DNA from: Diphasiastrum complanatum
Lineage: Eukaryota > Streptophyta > Lycopodiopsida > Lycopodiales > Lycopodiaceae
Length of the DNA: 64,000 nucleotides
NCBI GenBank assembly: GCA_029204225.1
Contig: CM055100.1
Coordinates: forward strand, 12,483,040 to 12,547,039
Direction: 5' to 3'
The stretch's first letter is position 1. The number at the start of each line of letters is the position of its first letter. Shown here piece by piece: positions 1-11,747 of the stretch. Under the pieces are notes generated by a model, which did not search any database, had not been told where the DNA came from, and saw nothing but the letters and a program-made list of their open reading frames with translations. Position numbers and translations under genes: made by a program.

Positions 1-52
1 TTTTGTTGAGCCTTTCATTAGTATCCAAAAGATATGCATTTATAGATGCCAT
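1..52 (-). CDS. copia Gag, N-terminal 17 codons (partial)
   Basis: The ATG is at 50-52 on the minus strand. The first 17 residues read MASINAYLLDTNERLNK, which matches the start of Gag in element A (MGSVGAYLLEASERLNS) and of other Gag copies here. The start is therefore chosen by homology, about 800 bases after the primer site, the usual position for this group. Gag forms the retrotransposon particle and binds its RNA. Only the beginning is visible, so whether this copy is intact cannot be told. Confidence 0.7.
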   Translation of the reverse strand, partial: MASINAYLLDTNERLNK

Positions 53-851
53 CTAGTCTCCTAATCAAGGACTTGACACAAATGAGGGTTACTTATATTG
101 ATTTGATTGAAGGTCTACCTTATCCCACTTCTTAGGGACCTGAAAAGATCATTAATAGACTTCCTATAAAGATCTAAGAATGATCTCTAACAAAATCAAA
201 TCATAGAATACTAGAAACAATGCACTTGCTTGATTGAAGTAGACAATACTAGTAGAATTGCCCCTCTTTCTATAAAGCACATTAAATCTTCCAAATGATC
301 TGATCAAGAGTGAATTTCAGCAACCTAATATACTTCCAAAATCACTTGTAAAAGATCTAAATGGAACTTAATGAGGATGCAACACAATCTACTATCCAAT
401 TACAAGCAAAAAATGATCAAAATTGATGAAAAATTGATCTAATTTGGTGCATAAGTCAAGCAATGGTTGGACTGAACCTAAATCACTTTAGGAGGTGCCT
501 ACTACACCTTAGAACAGCCTTGAAGAGTCCCCAAAACTCTGATCTTCCCTCTCCTTGAATGCTAGAAAGCCTTCTCTATGAAATCACCTCCAAAACTCGC
601 TTAGAAATCAATGCTTGGAGCAAGCAAAACTTGCTATCTTGGTAATGTGAATTGAATTCAACTTTGCCTCTGGTTTTAGACACCTAAACACCTGCAAATG
701 AAGTCACACAACACCAATCTCCAATGTATTTTACTCACTTTGAGTTCTAGAATCAATACTAGATGCTAAGATCCAATCTACACAAGATTTAGATCAAAAA
801 TTGTGATCAAATTGAATGAAAACCAAGGATTTAGCTCATTTCAGCCTTTAT

Positions 852-863
852 GCTCTGATACCA
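852..863 (-). other. primer binding site (initiator-Met tRNA) of G'
   Basis: TGGTATCAGAGC on the minus strand directly follows the LTR. This is the standard plant copia primer site, complementary to the 3' end of initiator methionine tRNA. It fixes the element's orientation. Confidence 0.85.
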
Positions 864-1545
864 TGTAAAAATTACAGCAAATAAGGATCCTAAAACACTT
901 GAAATGATTAGAGAAACAATAGATTATGATTTCATAAGATTAGCACAAGTTGAACCATCAAAATCCATCAAAAATCTATGCTTGAACCTCACTAAATGGC
1001 CCAAATCCTTGAAGAAGGCTTCACACGTGTGAAAGTACGGCCTCCCACAGTCTGAGTACTGTACACCAGACCTACATTCAATCCTATAATCATTAGTAAT
1101 CACAAGTACTCAAACAATTATGAACATAGAGAGCAATTGCACCATTATGAGAGAAAAAACATGAAATTGCTTGATTGATTTTGGTGAGATATCATCACCT
1201 ATATATACATGACCCATCACGGTTTTGGGCAGGTATGAGTAGCCCTAAACCTATCCCTAATGCTAATTTTGGTGGATCTTTCATCCCTACCAAGTTAGGG
1301 TTGGAATCTTGGAGATCCCTCAACAATGCAAAAATTACCAAAAATAGCTCCTATTTTTTCTCCCTTGTATCTAAGCATAATTTGGACTCATTCCAAAGGT
1401 TCTAACACTTAGGTCTACTTGAGAACATCCTTATGAATGGAATCCTATGCTATTTGGCACGTGTGACAAGCCACATCATGACCATCTAACTATTTACAAG
1501 TCATATGACCAAAACTAGTCAAGCTAGAATTGTGAATTTTTAACA
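864..1545 (-). repeat. LTR of copia element G' (682 bp)
   Basis: It is bounded by TG and CA and abuts the primer site GCTCTGATACCA (852-863 on plus; TGGTATCAGAGC on minus). The second copy at 54373-55054 has the same length. It carries the palindrome TTCACACGTGTGAA at 1020-1033. An open frame on the plus strand inside it (1175-1405) is antisense to the element and recurs only because the LTR recurs. Confidence 0.85.
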
Positions 1546-1630
1546 ACCAGTTGATTCTTGATGCACTGAAAGTTTAAGAAGATCTTCCTGTCACTCCTGG
1601 TCTAAATGTTTTACTAGATAACTCTTCTGA

Positions 1631-2875
1631 TCTTCTGATAGTGACCATTCTTTGGATGTGCCCAGATGTACTATAGAGGATCTGAATAGATATATCACAA
1701 AATCAATTGCTCTATTTCTTGAAAGCCCATCTCAATCAATAGGAACTGTATATAAAAATTTAGTTGTTCAATATCCGGTCGATCCCATGCTGACATTTTT
1801 TTGATTATGAGCGATATATAATTTTTGACGAGTACATAGCTAGAAAAATAGATAAATTAGGTGTGCACTTTGTATTCAATATATATTCGGCCTCATATAT
1901 GAATTATTTTAATTCTGATATGTGTAAGGAATTTATGAATAAGTCTTCGAACCTCACAGACCCAGTTGTCAAAGCTGGACTCAATTATTGGGTTCAGTTG
2001 TACAAAAGCAACAATGTTCTAGGTGTTTTTGTGCTTACTCAATTTTTTTGTCACCTATTTAAGGACGAGCAATCAGCTGCATCATGTTTACGACGCATGC
2101 CGAGCGATAGCAAAATTTGTGTTGTACCAAACTACCAAAAGTATGTATTGTTCAATTTGACTTGTATGTATTGTTTTATTATATGCTTTGTTTGTATTTT
2201 TTTCATTTACATATCATTGACTATTTGGTTGATTGTAGTCATCACTGGTCTGTACATATTATATCACTAAGAGTGGATGAAGCCAGTTTGTGCAATCCAA
2301 GGGTGTTGAGAATGAACTCTTTGAGATCAACACACCTCAATGTCGACATTGAGATGTACAAAAGCATGATCATTTATATTCCAACGAAGGCCCTGTGTGT
2401 AGCAAAGCACATAGAGATAATAGACGCACAGGTAACCAATTTTTCAATTACTCTTTTCATGATGCAAATTTCCATATAGAAAAATGTGAAACTAACATTC
2501 TGTATTTTGATTCTCAGTCCTCTCAACAAGTTGACTCATTCAGTTGTGGCTGGTATGCCATTAAAAATGTAAAATGCTTTATGAACTGGTTCATCAGCCA
2601 AGGTAAAAATGTCGATATACGTCAGGTAATTTGGGTTTGGATGTACACTGATTTTATTTATATGATTTTTTGTTTTTGTGTATTCGTCTAACTTATTTAT
2701 TGTTGATGATTTGCAGTTCACCTGTCCAAAATTCACACAAAATGACACATTTGAATTTCGACAAGAGATGATTAAGATTTTTCTCTCTAATGCAACATCG
2801 GTGACAACAGATCAAGAAGATGGGGAGCTTACACTTGAAAGAGCTCATGGAAAAGAAATTTATATAGAAAAATAG
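1631..2875 (+). pseudogene. Ulp1-like (C48) cysteine protease gene remnant, four exons
   Basis: Four exons join cleanly: 1631-2140, 2239-2431, 2518-2625 and 2717-2875. The introns have GT...AG ends (GTATGT..TTGTAG, GTAACC..TCTCAG, GTAATT..TTGCAG) and keep the reading frame. The product has the C48 protease layout: His in HHWSVHII (exon 2), then a Gln and active-site Cys in QQVDSFSCGWY (exon 3). The usual Asp of the DSL motif reads NSL, so one catalytic residue appears lost. Exon 1 is broken by a one-base excess in a T7 run (1796-1802), which gives TGA at 1802-1804. The frame is also closed by a TGA just left of 1631, so the start is missing. Such proteases cut SUMO-type conjugates and are also carried by some plant DNA transposons; the sequence does not show which this was. 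An LTR lies about 85 bp upstream. Confidence 0.65.
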
Positions 2876-3365
2876 ATAGATGGTCTTTTTTAAAGGCCAA
2901 TACAAAAATATATACCAAAATTTACATTCAATGTGTACAACTGATGACCCTTTTGGGTCTTTTGATATTCGATTGTTGCTATTTCCATCATTTGATATTC
3001 TATTGTTGCTATTTCAATCTTTCATTTCACTTTCCTTGAACCTGCACATGAAAACAATGGAATTACATCTATCAATAAACAATGTGGGTTAATATAAAAG
3101 GTGCCAAAAGTTAGCAATCTAAAATTTCACAAGGAAAGTTAAGCTCACCAGTATTGTAGATTTACTGATTCATCAAAGCTTTAATTTGTTTCGACAATTT
3201 CTATGCTTGACAATAAATCTTTGCATGGGATATGATCTTCTTGCCTTGCTCTAATTTGCATTAACATTGCAAATGGTCTATCAATAAATCATTGTTAATA
3301 AATAACAGGATAACAATTACATAACAGACTATTTAAATACAAAAACATATCATTCTTCCATTTAC
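2876..3365. other. AT-rich spacer between convergent gene remnants
   Basis: This stretch lies between the stop of the protease remnant and the end of the minus-strand remnant. Apart from a short duplicated phrase around TCTTTTGATATTCGATTGTT (from about 2954), I see no conserved coding, repeat or RNA signal. Confidence 0.5.
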
Positions 3366-3768
3366 TCAAAAATCATAGCTTTGAGGTATGTCAAATTGGA
3401 GCATTGTAAGTTCTGATTGTATATATTTTAGACTCCAATCCTCCTCCACTTCAATTGTCACAATAACAACCTCATTTTGCTTCACCTGTATTTGCATTTG
3501 CTCTTGATGGTTCACTATAAAGCCTTGATCTAATGCTTCTTAGCTCTACATTGAATGCTGCCATCAGTTATCACATCCCAATGATCATCAAGGAGTTTTG
3601 ATATCATTTCATCAGTTAAATCCTTAGCAATGAACATTTTACGAACATTACATCTAGCAAAAAAATCTACTAAAACTGCAAATGGTAGATACCAATATAG
3701 TCTATTGGTTTTTGAACCTGTGCTACATTCATGCAGTTTTAAATGTCCATAAAAAACTTCGATCTAAA
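3366..3768 (-). pseudogene. unidentified gene remnant (one frameshift)
   Basis: Two adjoining open stretches on the minus strand look like one protein. The first (about 3768-3545) includes YWYLPFAVLVDFFARC and KDLTDEMISKLLDDHWDVI. The second (about 3545-3366) includes NEVVIVTIEVEEDWSLKYI and ends at TGA 3366-3368. They differ by one base in frame around 3545, where the first frame meets TAG. The left edge is a stop near 3769. Composition is that of real protein, but I do not recognise a family. It converges on the Ulp1-like remnant, so the two may belong to one old locus or transposon. Confidence 0.35.
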
Positions 3769-4781
3769 ACTTTCTACTATGGTAGAATTGGGGGGAACCC
3801 ATTCCTCACTTAAAAATGGTGGTAGAGGTAGAGTTTCTAGTTTGCCATTCAAACCATTTTTGCATGGTATGTAAAGAACTCTGTAAAAAAAATGCCAGAA
3901 TCCAAAAGTGACTTTAAAGGACGATGCTTATACTGGAGTAAACCGATATCAGAATGAATGACGTCTATGATGCTGCAAGTGATTGTATTGGTTGCCATTC
4001 TCTTATGCTCGATGGATACAAGTCTGCAAAAGACAATATTCTATTTTAACACAAATATATCACAATAATGAATGTGGATCATTAACATAGAAAAACCAGC
4101 ATAAGTTGCATCACATACAATTGCATTTGAGTCAATCTACGCGATTGACAACCACCACCATAACTTCAAGGTGCATATACACATGTTGAATCAAGACTTC
4201 TGAAATGGATTGACCTCAGTTTGAAACTTTGAATTCTAAAATTCTTCCTTTCCAAAAGTTCTTGTAATCCATATTTGATCTCTTTCTTTTGCGAAATGCA
4301 CCTTTTGATGACGGATGCATCACAATCGATTGAAACTTTCTGTATGTGCATGGTATTTCAGAATCCCTTTCATTACAGACAATGACCGAATTGATTGCAC
4401 TACGTGGTCTTTAATTGCAAGCGGCCATTGCATAACAGTGCAAGATACAAAATGATTGATAATGAACATCCAAGATACAAAATGATTGATAATGTACAAA
4501 ATGATTGATAACTTCAATTAGTTGAACCATCCGTGCAAGTTAGTTTAACTTCAGTTAGTTAAACGCGGGCAGCCTTTTGCCGACAGGCAACGATATATTA
4601 TCCAATCACATATCTAGACTCTGCCCGACGGGAATTTTAAACTGGCTAAAAATATGCCCGAGAATTCGTAAAAAAAAGTATCTTTACAAAGGGCCCTTAT
4701 AGTGCTTGGCCTCAGACATGTCAGAACATGCATGCTTCCCATTGTGAAGATTAAATAGCATACTGGCGACGGGAGGATGTG
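3769..4781. other. unassigned region with short minus-strand frames
   Basis: Short minus-strand frames at 4351-4166 and 4060-3850 have no recognisable motif and are broken by stops. A near-tandem phrase built on CAAAATGATTGATAATG repeats three times at about 4447-4510. No transposon ends or RNA genes were seen. Confidence 0.35.
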
Positions 4782-4964
4782 CCATGGGCTCCACTTATTT
4801 TTAGCACCCTGACGGGTGCTTCCACGCATTAGGGTGTTCCAGTTTTTTTTTTTTTTTGAAAAATTGGTTGCCCAACTGCCTTGTATTGGGCAACCAGTAT
4901 TTATCCCATAAGGTTTTCTCTGAGATTATTCAAAGTGAATATATAACCAAACTTCTCCATTACC

Positions 4965-5006
<42 letters not shown>

Positions 5007-5197
5007 CCATCACCATTGCATGTCCGACGCCAATTTGTGTTGCCTGGCGCCACTGTAGACTGGCCAGTGCCCACATTCAAATTTTTTACGGGCACCGGCA
5101 ACGCCGGCACTCGATGGGCCAGCACCCTAGCTGGCGCACCCTAACGCGTGCCAGCATCTGTCAGGGTGCTAAAAATATGTGGAACCACGTGCCATGG
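4782..5197. mobile_element. inverted-repeat element (MITE-like or foldback)
   Basis: The arm at 4782-4842 is the imperfect reverse complement of the arm at 5131-5197. Both contain TTTTTAGCACCCTGAC and then CACGC(A/G)TTAGGGTG. The two arms enclose about 290 bp with no coding frame, including a (TG)n run. The size and terminal inverted repeats fit a MITE or foldback element. I could not find a clear target-site duplication, and the outer ends are uncertain by several bases. Confidence 0.45.
4970..5005. repeat. (TG)n microsatellite
   Basis: About 17 TG units in a row inside the inverted-repeat element. It yields spurious open frames rich in Val/Cys or Thr/His. Confidence 0.9.
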
Positions 5198-6427
5198 CTC
5201 GCTGTCTAATCAACAAACAACTCACAGGTTATCTGAGTCACCAGGACTCAGCATCTGTAGCGACCAGCAGAAGGCTCGCTAATGAATCTGAGAGGACTTG
5301 CTCACTAATGAATCTGAGAGGACTTTCAATTGGGAACTGATGAGTTTGTGTTTTGGAGTGCTCACATAAAACTGACAAAGTCCTATAGCTAACCAGTTGG
5401 TTTTGAAATTTATTGATTGATATTGAAATGAGCAGAAAACCAGTGCTGCAACCAACTAACCAGTTGGTTTTGAAATCTATCGATTGCCAACCAAAAGCTG
5501 AAAAATCCGCTAAAAATGTGATTAGCAGGAAACTTCCTCTTTGATGTAAAAAATAGGAAGAAACTTTTTTAAATACTTTGTCATATGTCAATGAAAAACT
5601 TATGTTTTATATTGGGCTTTATTGAGTTCTAGAAAATAGATATATATAATACAATATGTAGGATTTCTCTTTAAATTTCTTTTAACAAACTTAACTTAAA
5701 GTACCTCAAATTTATGTTTGTTAGGGAGGGTGGTAAATCATTTTAATTTTCTACCAAGTTTTTAGAGAATTAATTTCTTAAGAAAATTTTAATAAAGAAT
5801 TTGCAAGTGGATTTTTAAACTTGAATGAAAACTTGACTAGCTTTGAAAGTTGTAAGAGCTTTGAGGTTGGAAACAAAAACTAGTTGAACTAAGAAACTAC
5901 AGAAAACCAACTAATTAAAAGAAAAAAAAACATGAACACTGTTTGTCAAGGAGGGGAGAGATCTTCTGGTCGTCATGCTCATTATATGTTGCAGATCTGG
6001 CCTGAAAACGGTTTGCTAGATGCTTGCTGACAGATCTCGTTCAACATGTTACATTAGAGAGTCATCATGTTGTCTATATGGCAAGTTCAGGTTTTGCACA
6101 TAAGTGTAGATAGAACTCATGGGATCTTATATGATTCAGAGGCTAGTGTTATAGTAGTGTTCTCTCTCTCCTTCTTCCTCCAACCAATGATTGTGAGTAG
6201 TGCTCCAAGGCATCATAGCAGTGCATGTGCTCTCATAGCTCAAACCCACAACAATCAAGAGCACTCTTTAAAGAGTTCTTGCATGTCTTTTCTCCCTGGC
6301 TATTAGTGAATAGGTGGGTAGCTCCCTTCAGAGTAGGATTTCATGAGCTCTACTCTCTCTCCCATCCCTCCCCTTTCGAGTGCTAGATATGACAAAGTAG
6401 CAAGAAATGGTGGAATGTATAACTCAA
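5198..6427. other. non-coding stretch left of element A
   Basis: No homology to the other elements was noticed. A 26-bp unit (CTCRCTAATGAATCTGAGAG) is tandemly duplicated at about 5275-5325, and a phrase around AACCAGTTGGTTTTGAAAT occurs twice (near 5393 and 5459). Nothing gene-like is convincing. Confidence 0.45.
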
Positions 6428-6432
6428 TACTC

Positions 6433-7123
6433 TGTGAAAAGTACAGTACTAAGGACCATAAATGGATCTTTGAATGATCCACAAGGTGATTGTATGCTTG
6501 TTAAACAATCTATCAGAAACTAGTCATCAGAAAACAAGATCTAGTTTAGCAGCTTGATAGGAAACAAGTAGAGACAATCAAAGCATTGATCAAATAGTCT
6601 AATCCAACTCCACACGTGTGGAAATAAGGCTGTAGTACGGCCTGTAGACAGTGTTTACAAAGTGCCAAAGCTGGGTTTCATTGGAAAAATAGAGTAATCA
6701 CCATACAATGAGAGGAAACTCGAGTTTCTCCTTGAGTCTCCAAAAAGTTTCTATCTTCTCACTATGGAGAATGGAAATACATAGTAAAACACACTTCCTT
6801 TGCAAAGTTAGGTGAAAATCCAGCATGTAATAAGGAAGTAGACTCCACTTTCTTGCCCTAATGTGAAAACCCTAGCCTAGATCCAAGAGTCATGCTTGGT
6901 AGGTGCATGGTAGGTACAAATCTCATCATAAATCATGGTCTAGATCCTACAAAGTAGGAATCACTACCAAATAGACACAACCACTCCTCTTGACTCGTGG
7001 TAACCTACTTTAGGTGTGTATGTACAAGTGGCACTTTGGCCATTCAAGTAACCAACAAACAATATTGACAAAATGTACAATATTCTACATGGCTAGATTT
7101 GCCAATGTAGGCAATTTTTCACA
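6433..7123 (-). repeat. 3' LTR of element A
   Basis: Ends are TGTGAAAA and TTTTCACA on the plus strand. The polypurine tract TTGAGGAGGAG (minus; 7124-7134) lies directly upstream in element orientation. The palindrome CCACACGTGTGG is at 6610-6621. The pol frame runs past the polypurine tract and stops inside this LTR at 7085. Confidence 0.93.
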
Positions 7124-10100
7124 CTCCTCCTCAAATCTAGCCTTGGAGATCACAATGCTTTTATCAATAACTCCAATTGAAGATCTAAGCTTGACAAATG
7201 AATCTTTAGGTAAAGGTTTAGTAAACAAATCAGCCAAGCAACTTGATGATGGCACGTGTTGGAGCTTGATCTCTTTAGCTTGCACTTTTTCCCTCACGAA
7301 ATGATGAGCAATTTCGATGTGTTTGCTCCTTGCATGGAATGTAGGATTAGTTGCAAGTGATTGGGCTAATTGGTTGTCACAATAGATGATAGGGATCTCC
7401 TCCTCCATGACATGAAGCTCCACCAATAGCCTTTTGAGCCACAAGACCTCCTTGCATGTTGATGTCAAGGCCTTGTATTCGGATTCTGTGGAAGATAGGG
7501 AGATGGTATCTTGCTTTTTGGAAAGCCATGATACTACTCCATCACATAGAAAGGTGGCAAAGGCACTTGTTGATCTTCTATCCACTTTGTCACCTACAAA
7601 ATCCGAGTCACTATAGGCTCTTAAGCCAAGATTAGTTCCTCTATACAAAATACCAAAATTCTTAGTGAATGAAATGTATCTAAGAACTCTTTTGGCCACC
7701 TTCCAATGTGAAACTAGAGGACTTTGCATGAATTGGCTTAACTTTCCAACACTATAACTAAGATCAGGTCTAGTTATAGTTAAATAGATCAAGGAGCCAA
7801 TAAGCCTTCTATATAATGTGATGTCCTCAAAGGATGCTTCATCACAACCAATAGATGCTTTTACATGTTGCTCCATTGGTGTCTCAATGCCTTTACAATT
7901 CTTCATTCCAAATCTATCTAGGATGGATGTAGCATATTTAGATTGACAAATGAAGCTAAAATCACATCCTCTAATAACCTCTATTCCAAGAATGAAGCTC
8001 AATAGGCCGAGATCTACTATCTTAAACTCTTTTGCTAAAGCAATTTTTACATCTCGAATTCCATCTAGATCATTACCACTCAAGATAATGTCATCTACAT
8101 ACAAAACAAGAATAATGATCATGCCATCATGAAAACTTATATACAATGATGGATCATAGGCACTCATTACAAAATTGATGGAAATGAGAAAAGAGTTTAG
8201 CCTAGAGTACCATGCTCTAGGTGCTTGCTTGAGCCCATAAAGGCTCTTCTTCAAAAAACACACCTTTCCTTCATGCTTTGCCTTGATGAAGCCCTCGGGT
8301 TGCCTCATGTAGATCTCTTCCTCCAAATAGCCATTGAGGAATGCATTTGTGAAGTCAAGTTGGAATAGCTCCCAATTGAAGGTTGTAGCAAGACTAATGA
8401 TCAACCTGATAGTAACAAGCTTAGCCACAGGAGCAAAAGTCTCATCATAGTCAATGCCTTTGGTTTGTAAAAAACCTTTGGCAACAAGCCTAGCTTCATG
8501 CTTGCTTATTGATCCATCTTGATTATACTTCAATCTAAACACCCACTTGCAATCAAGAGGTTTCTTCCCTTGAGGAAGATCCACAAGATCCCAAGTATGA
8601 TTCTCAATAAGAGCATCATACTCTACTTGCATAGCATCCATCCAACTTTTAGACTTACAAGCATCTTCATAGCATGTTGGCTCATCTAACATTGAAGTAA
8701 GAAAGGTGTAAGATGTGAAAGATGATAAGCCTTCCCTTTGATCACCTTGACCATCATAGGTGAGCCTCAATGGCTCGGATCTTGCCCTTGTAGATCTTCT
8801 TGGAGTTCTTGGAGTTCTTGGAGTTCTTGCATCTTGAGGTGGATCCTCAAGTTCTTCTTCACTTGGAAGCTCCTCCTCCATCCTAGCATGATCCTTGGCA
8901 TCAAGATGATTAGTAGCATTATCATCCAAATCACAAGCATGTCCTTCATCAAAAATAACATCCCTACTCACTATCACCTTGCTAGTGATGGGATTGAAGA
9001 CTCTATAACCTTTGCTATTCTCACCATATCCCACAAAGATGCCTTTGATGGATGTTGCATCATCCTTCCTTCACTTATCCAAGGATTGGTGTACATAGCA
9101 AGTGGATCCAAAAACTTTGAGATCTTTGAGATTGGGCTTCTCTCCAAATAGAGCTTCAAATGGTGTGATTCCTCCAATGGCTTGGTTTAGCAATCTATTG
9201 CACAAATAGTTAGCACAAGTTATTGCTTCACCCCAAAATGGTTTGGATAGAGAAGCATCTAGCCTTAAGGCCTTAGCACACTCACAAAGAGATCTATTTC
9301 TTCTCTCACTCACTCCATTTTGTTGAGGGGTGTATGGACATGACAACTCCCTCTTTATGCCATTAGAAATACAAAAGTCAATCAACTTATTGGAGACATA
9401 TTCACCTCCATTATCACTCCTTAATATCTTAATCTTGGTACTAAGTTGATTTTCTACCAAAGTCTTGAACTTTACAAAAGAATCAAACACCATTGATTTG
9501 CTAGACAAGAGGTAGATCCAGCAAAATCTAGAATAGTCATCAATGAAGATTACATAGTACTTGGCACCACCATTAGACTCATGTGAAAAACTATGAACAT
9601 CTGAATGGATGAGTTCAAGAGGAGAGTTTGATCTTGATGTAGATCTTGAGAAGGGTAGCTTGTGAGCCTTTGAGAGGCTGCATGCTTCACATCTCTTCCT
9701 ACACTTTGACAAATGCTTGGGGAGTCCAACTGCAAGCTCCTTTGTAGCCATAGATTCCATGGCTTTGTAGTTGGGGTGGCCCAACCTTTTGTGCCACAGT
9801 TCCACCTTTGATAGCTCCACCTTTGCCAAGTTAACACTCTCCACTGCAATATTAGCATCAAGCTTAAATAATCTACCTTGCTTAAAGCCTTTGGCTATAC
9901 ATTCATCATTTCCAAGGATGGAACAAACTCCATGCTTAAATTGTACATCTAGGCCATTATCCATTAACTGGCCAACACTAAGCAGATTCTTGGTTAACTT
10001 AGGAACATAAAGAGCATTATCTAGATTCATCCTTTTGGATGATCCCACATACAAGGGAATTGTTCCTATTCCACTTATCTTACATTCTTGACTACTTGCA

Positions 10101-11116
10101 GTATAGATTGATCTATTTAAGTCATTGTAAGAAAGTAAGGTGGAGAATATGTCCTTTTGATATGTCATGTGGAAACTTGCCCCACTATCAATCCACCAAG
10201 AATCATTGGTGTTGCTTTTGGATGATGGTGGTTTGTTGGAAACCATCAAGGATGACTCTTCATCCTCCTCTTCCTCCTGATGTGCAATGTTGCTTTGTTT
10301 GCTCTCTTGTGCCTTCTTCTTCTTGAGACATTCTGATGCAAAATGTCCTTTCTTTCCACAGAAAAAACATTTGTACTTGGACTTGTCTTTGATCTTGCCC
10401 TTTGAGCTTGAAGCCTCATCCTCCTCCTTGGTCTCCTTGAAGTGCTTCTTCTTGCCATTGGTCTTCTTCTTCTTTTTGAATGAGAAATTAGCTTTCTCAT
10501 CACCATCCTGCAGAGAAATAGCATTCATTCTTGCATTGGTATGCAACATCCTACACTCTTTAGCTACTAATACACTGTGTAGATTTTCTATAGTAGGCAA
10601 AGTGTCTTGGATTGCAAAGCTTTGGACCAAATTTGTAAAGCCACTCCCTAGACCATTTAGGACAATCTGAACAAGCTCACTATCTTGAATCTTCTCTCCA
10701 ATGGAAGCTAACTCCCTATTAAGAGACTTGATTCTTAGCACATAATCTTGTGCATTCTCATCACTCCTCTTCATGCTTTGTAGAATCTGATTCCTAAGCA
10801 TGAGAACCCTCGAAGTGTTACTAGACTCATAGATAGATTTTAAAGATTCCCAAGCCTCTTTAGCACTCTTACATGATGATACTTCCCTGAAAAGATCATT
10901 GCTTACATTCATCTTAATACAGTGAAGTGCAAGCCTAGACCTCTTCTTGTATCTTACTAATTCCTGTGCACCCAGAGGTTCATCTTCATCATCTATTAGA
11001 AACTCATAAAGATCCTAGAGCACCATTAGTGACTCCATCCTCACTTTCCAAATAGCATAATTGGTAGAATTTAACCTCTCACTAGCTTCTAGAAGGTAGG
11101 CTCCCACTGATCCCAT
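7085..11116 (-). pseudogene. copia gag-pol polyprotein, one frame with two premature stops
   Basis: The frame runs from ATG 11114-11116 for 1344 codons including the stop. TAG replaces codon 34 (11015-11017, in MVL*DLYEF, where relatives have Gln) and TGA replaces a probable Trp at 9071-9073. There is no frameshift. Domains in order: Gag with CX2CX4HX4C knuckle CFFCGKKGHFASEC (about residue 250); protease WWIDSGASFHM (about 310); integrase with an HHCC finger around WHKRLGHPNYK, then SDVH, RSDNGGEY and VSERRN giving D, D, E (about 505, 568, 605); RT with LYVDDIIL (about 1006); RNase H with SSTESEYKAL; end motif LADLFTKPLP. Gag packages RNA, protease matures the polyprotein, integrase inserts the cDNA and RT/RNase H makes it. 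Full-length translation would need the stops read through, so this copy is probably inactive although otherwise complete. Confidence 0.93.
7124..7134 (-). other. polypurine tract of element A
   Basis: TTGAGGAGGAG on the minus strand directly precedes the 3' LTR. It is the expected plus-strand DNA primer and lies within the pol reading frame. Confidence 0.8.
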
Positions 11117-11735
11117 CTTACTAGCAAGATTCTACACACAAGATATAGATTTGTTTGGACCTGAAACTCACAAAGGTTTCTAACTTGCAGTGTTTCACTC
11201 AAATGTTGACTTCTAATCCAACAGATGGATTTGTAATCACAGTTCTATCACTCCCTCACAAGCTGGAATGAAGATAAGATGAGATGAAAACTACACTCAA
11301 GCAAATCTTGCCAATCTTGGCTATTCTTGGACAAAAACTGACTCTATCTCTCTCATTCACTTTGATGTACTTTCAAGACCTGGTTTCCACTTTAAGAAGG
11401 TCTGAAATCAGCCTAGATTAATTAGTTTTCATGAAACAAATTCAAAACTAATCAATGGCAAGTGATCTTGGTAGCTTATCCTAGGATTTGCACCAAAAAT
11501 TACATCAAACTGACATCATATGAATTTTTTATGATCCAATGAATATGGGTTATTAAATGCTGGTTCAGAGATTCCCACACGTGTGAACAGTACGGATTTT
11601 GATCCTGAAAAAGTTTGGGATCAAATCCCCTCACCAAAACCTGGATACCAGCTCGCCCTTCCAATACAAGCTTTTTGCACCAAAACCTGCTAAAACTAGA
11701 TTAGATTCAAACACAGATCAATGGCCATGTACTTG
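11117..11735 (-). other. leader (5' untranslated region) of element A
   Basis: About 620 bp between the primer site and the gag ATG, with no long frame. It carries a further CACACGTGTG box at 11576-11585, so the full-length RNA contains this motif in the leader as well as in the LTR. Confidence 0.7.
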
Positions 11736-11747
11736 GCCCTGATACCA
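11736..11747 (-). other. primer binding site of element A
   Basis: TGGTATCAGGGC on the minus strand abuts the 5' LTR. It differs at one position from the usual initiator-Met tRNA site TGGTATCAGAGC. Confidence 0.8.

Larger units (their letters stand above)
1..1545 (-). mobile_element. Ty1/copia element G', 5' part (runs off the window)
   Basis: On the minus strand the order is 5' LTR (864-1545), iMet-type primer site (852-863), leader (53-851) and the start of gag (52-1). The rest lies left of the window. The LTR has TG...CA ends (TGTAAAAATTAC on the plus strand, ending GAATTTTTAACA). The same family reappears at 53370-55054 with an LTR of identical length. The five bases after the LTR are ACCAG; their partner copy, if present, is outside the window. 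The leader shows no long open frame. Confidence 0.85.

Noticed and set aside
852-863. tRNA-like matches at each TGGTATCAGAGC
   Set aside because: These are 12-base primer sites complementary to the tRNA end. No cloverleaf surrounds any of them, so they are not tRNA genes.
1175-1405. Repeated plus-strand frame beginning MILVRYHHLYIHD (also near 53681 and 54684)
   Set aside because: It lies inside the LTR of G-type elements, antisense to them, and recurs only because the LTR recurs. Its length changes among copies.
4970-5005. CRISPR-like or bacterial features
   Set aside because: No spaced direct-repeat array, operon structure or Shine-Dalgarno pattern exists. All repeats here are microsatellites or retroelement parts of a plant genome.
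7014-7304. Plus-strand frame MCMYKWHFGHSS (also at 12329)
   Set aside because: Antisense frame in the LTR of element A, running on into pol antisense in one copy and into flank in the other.
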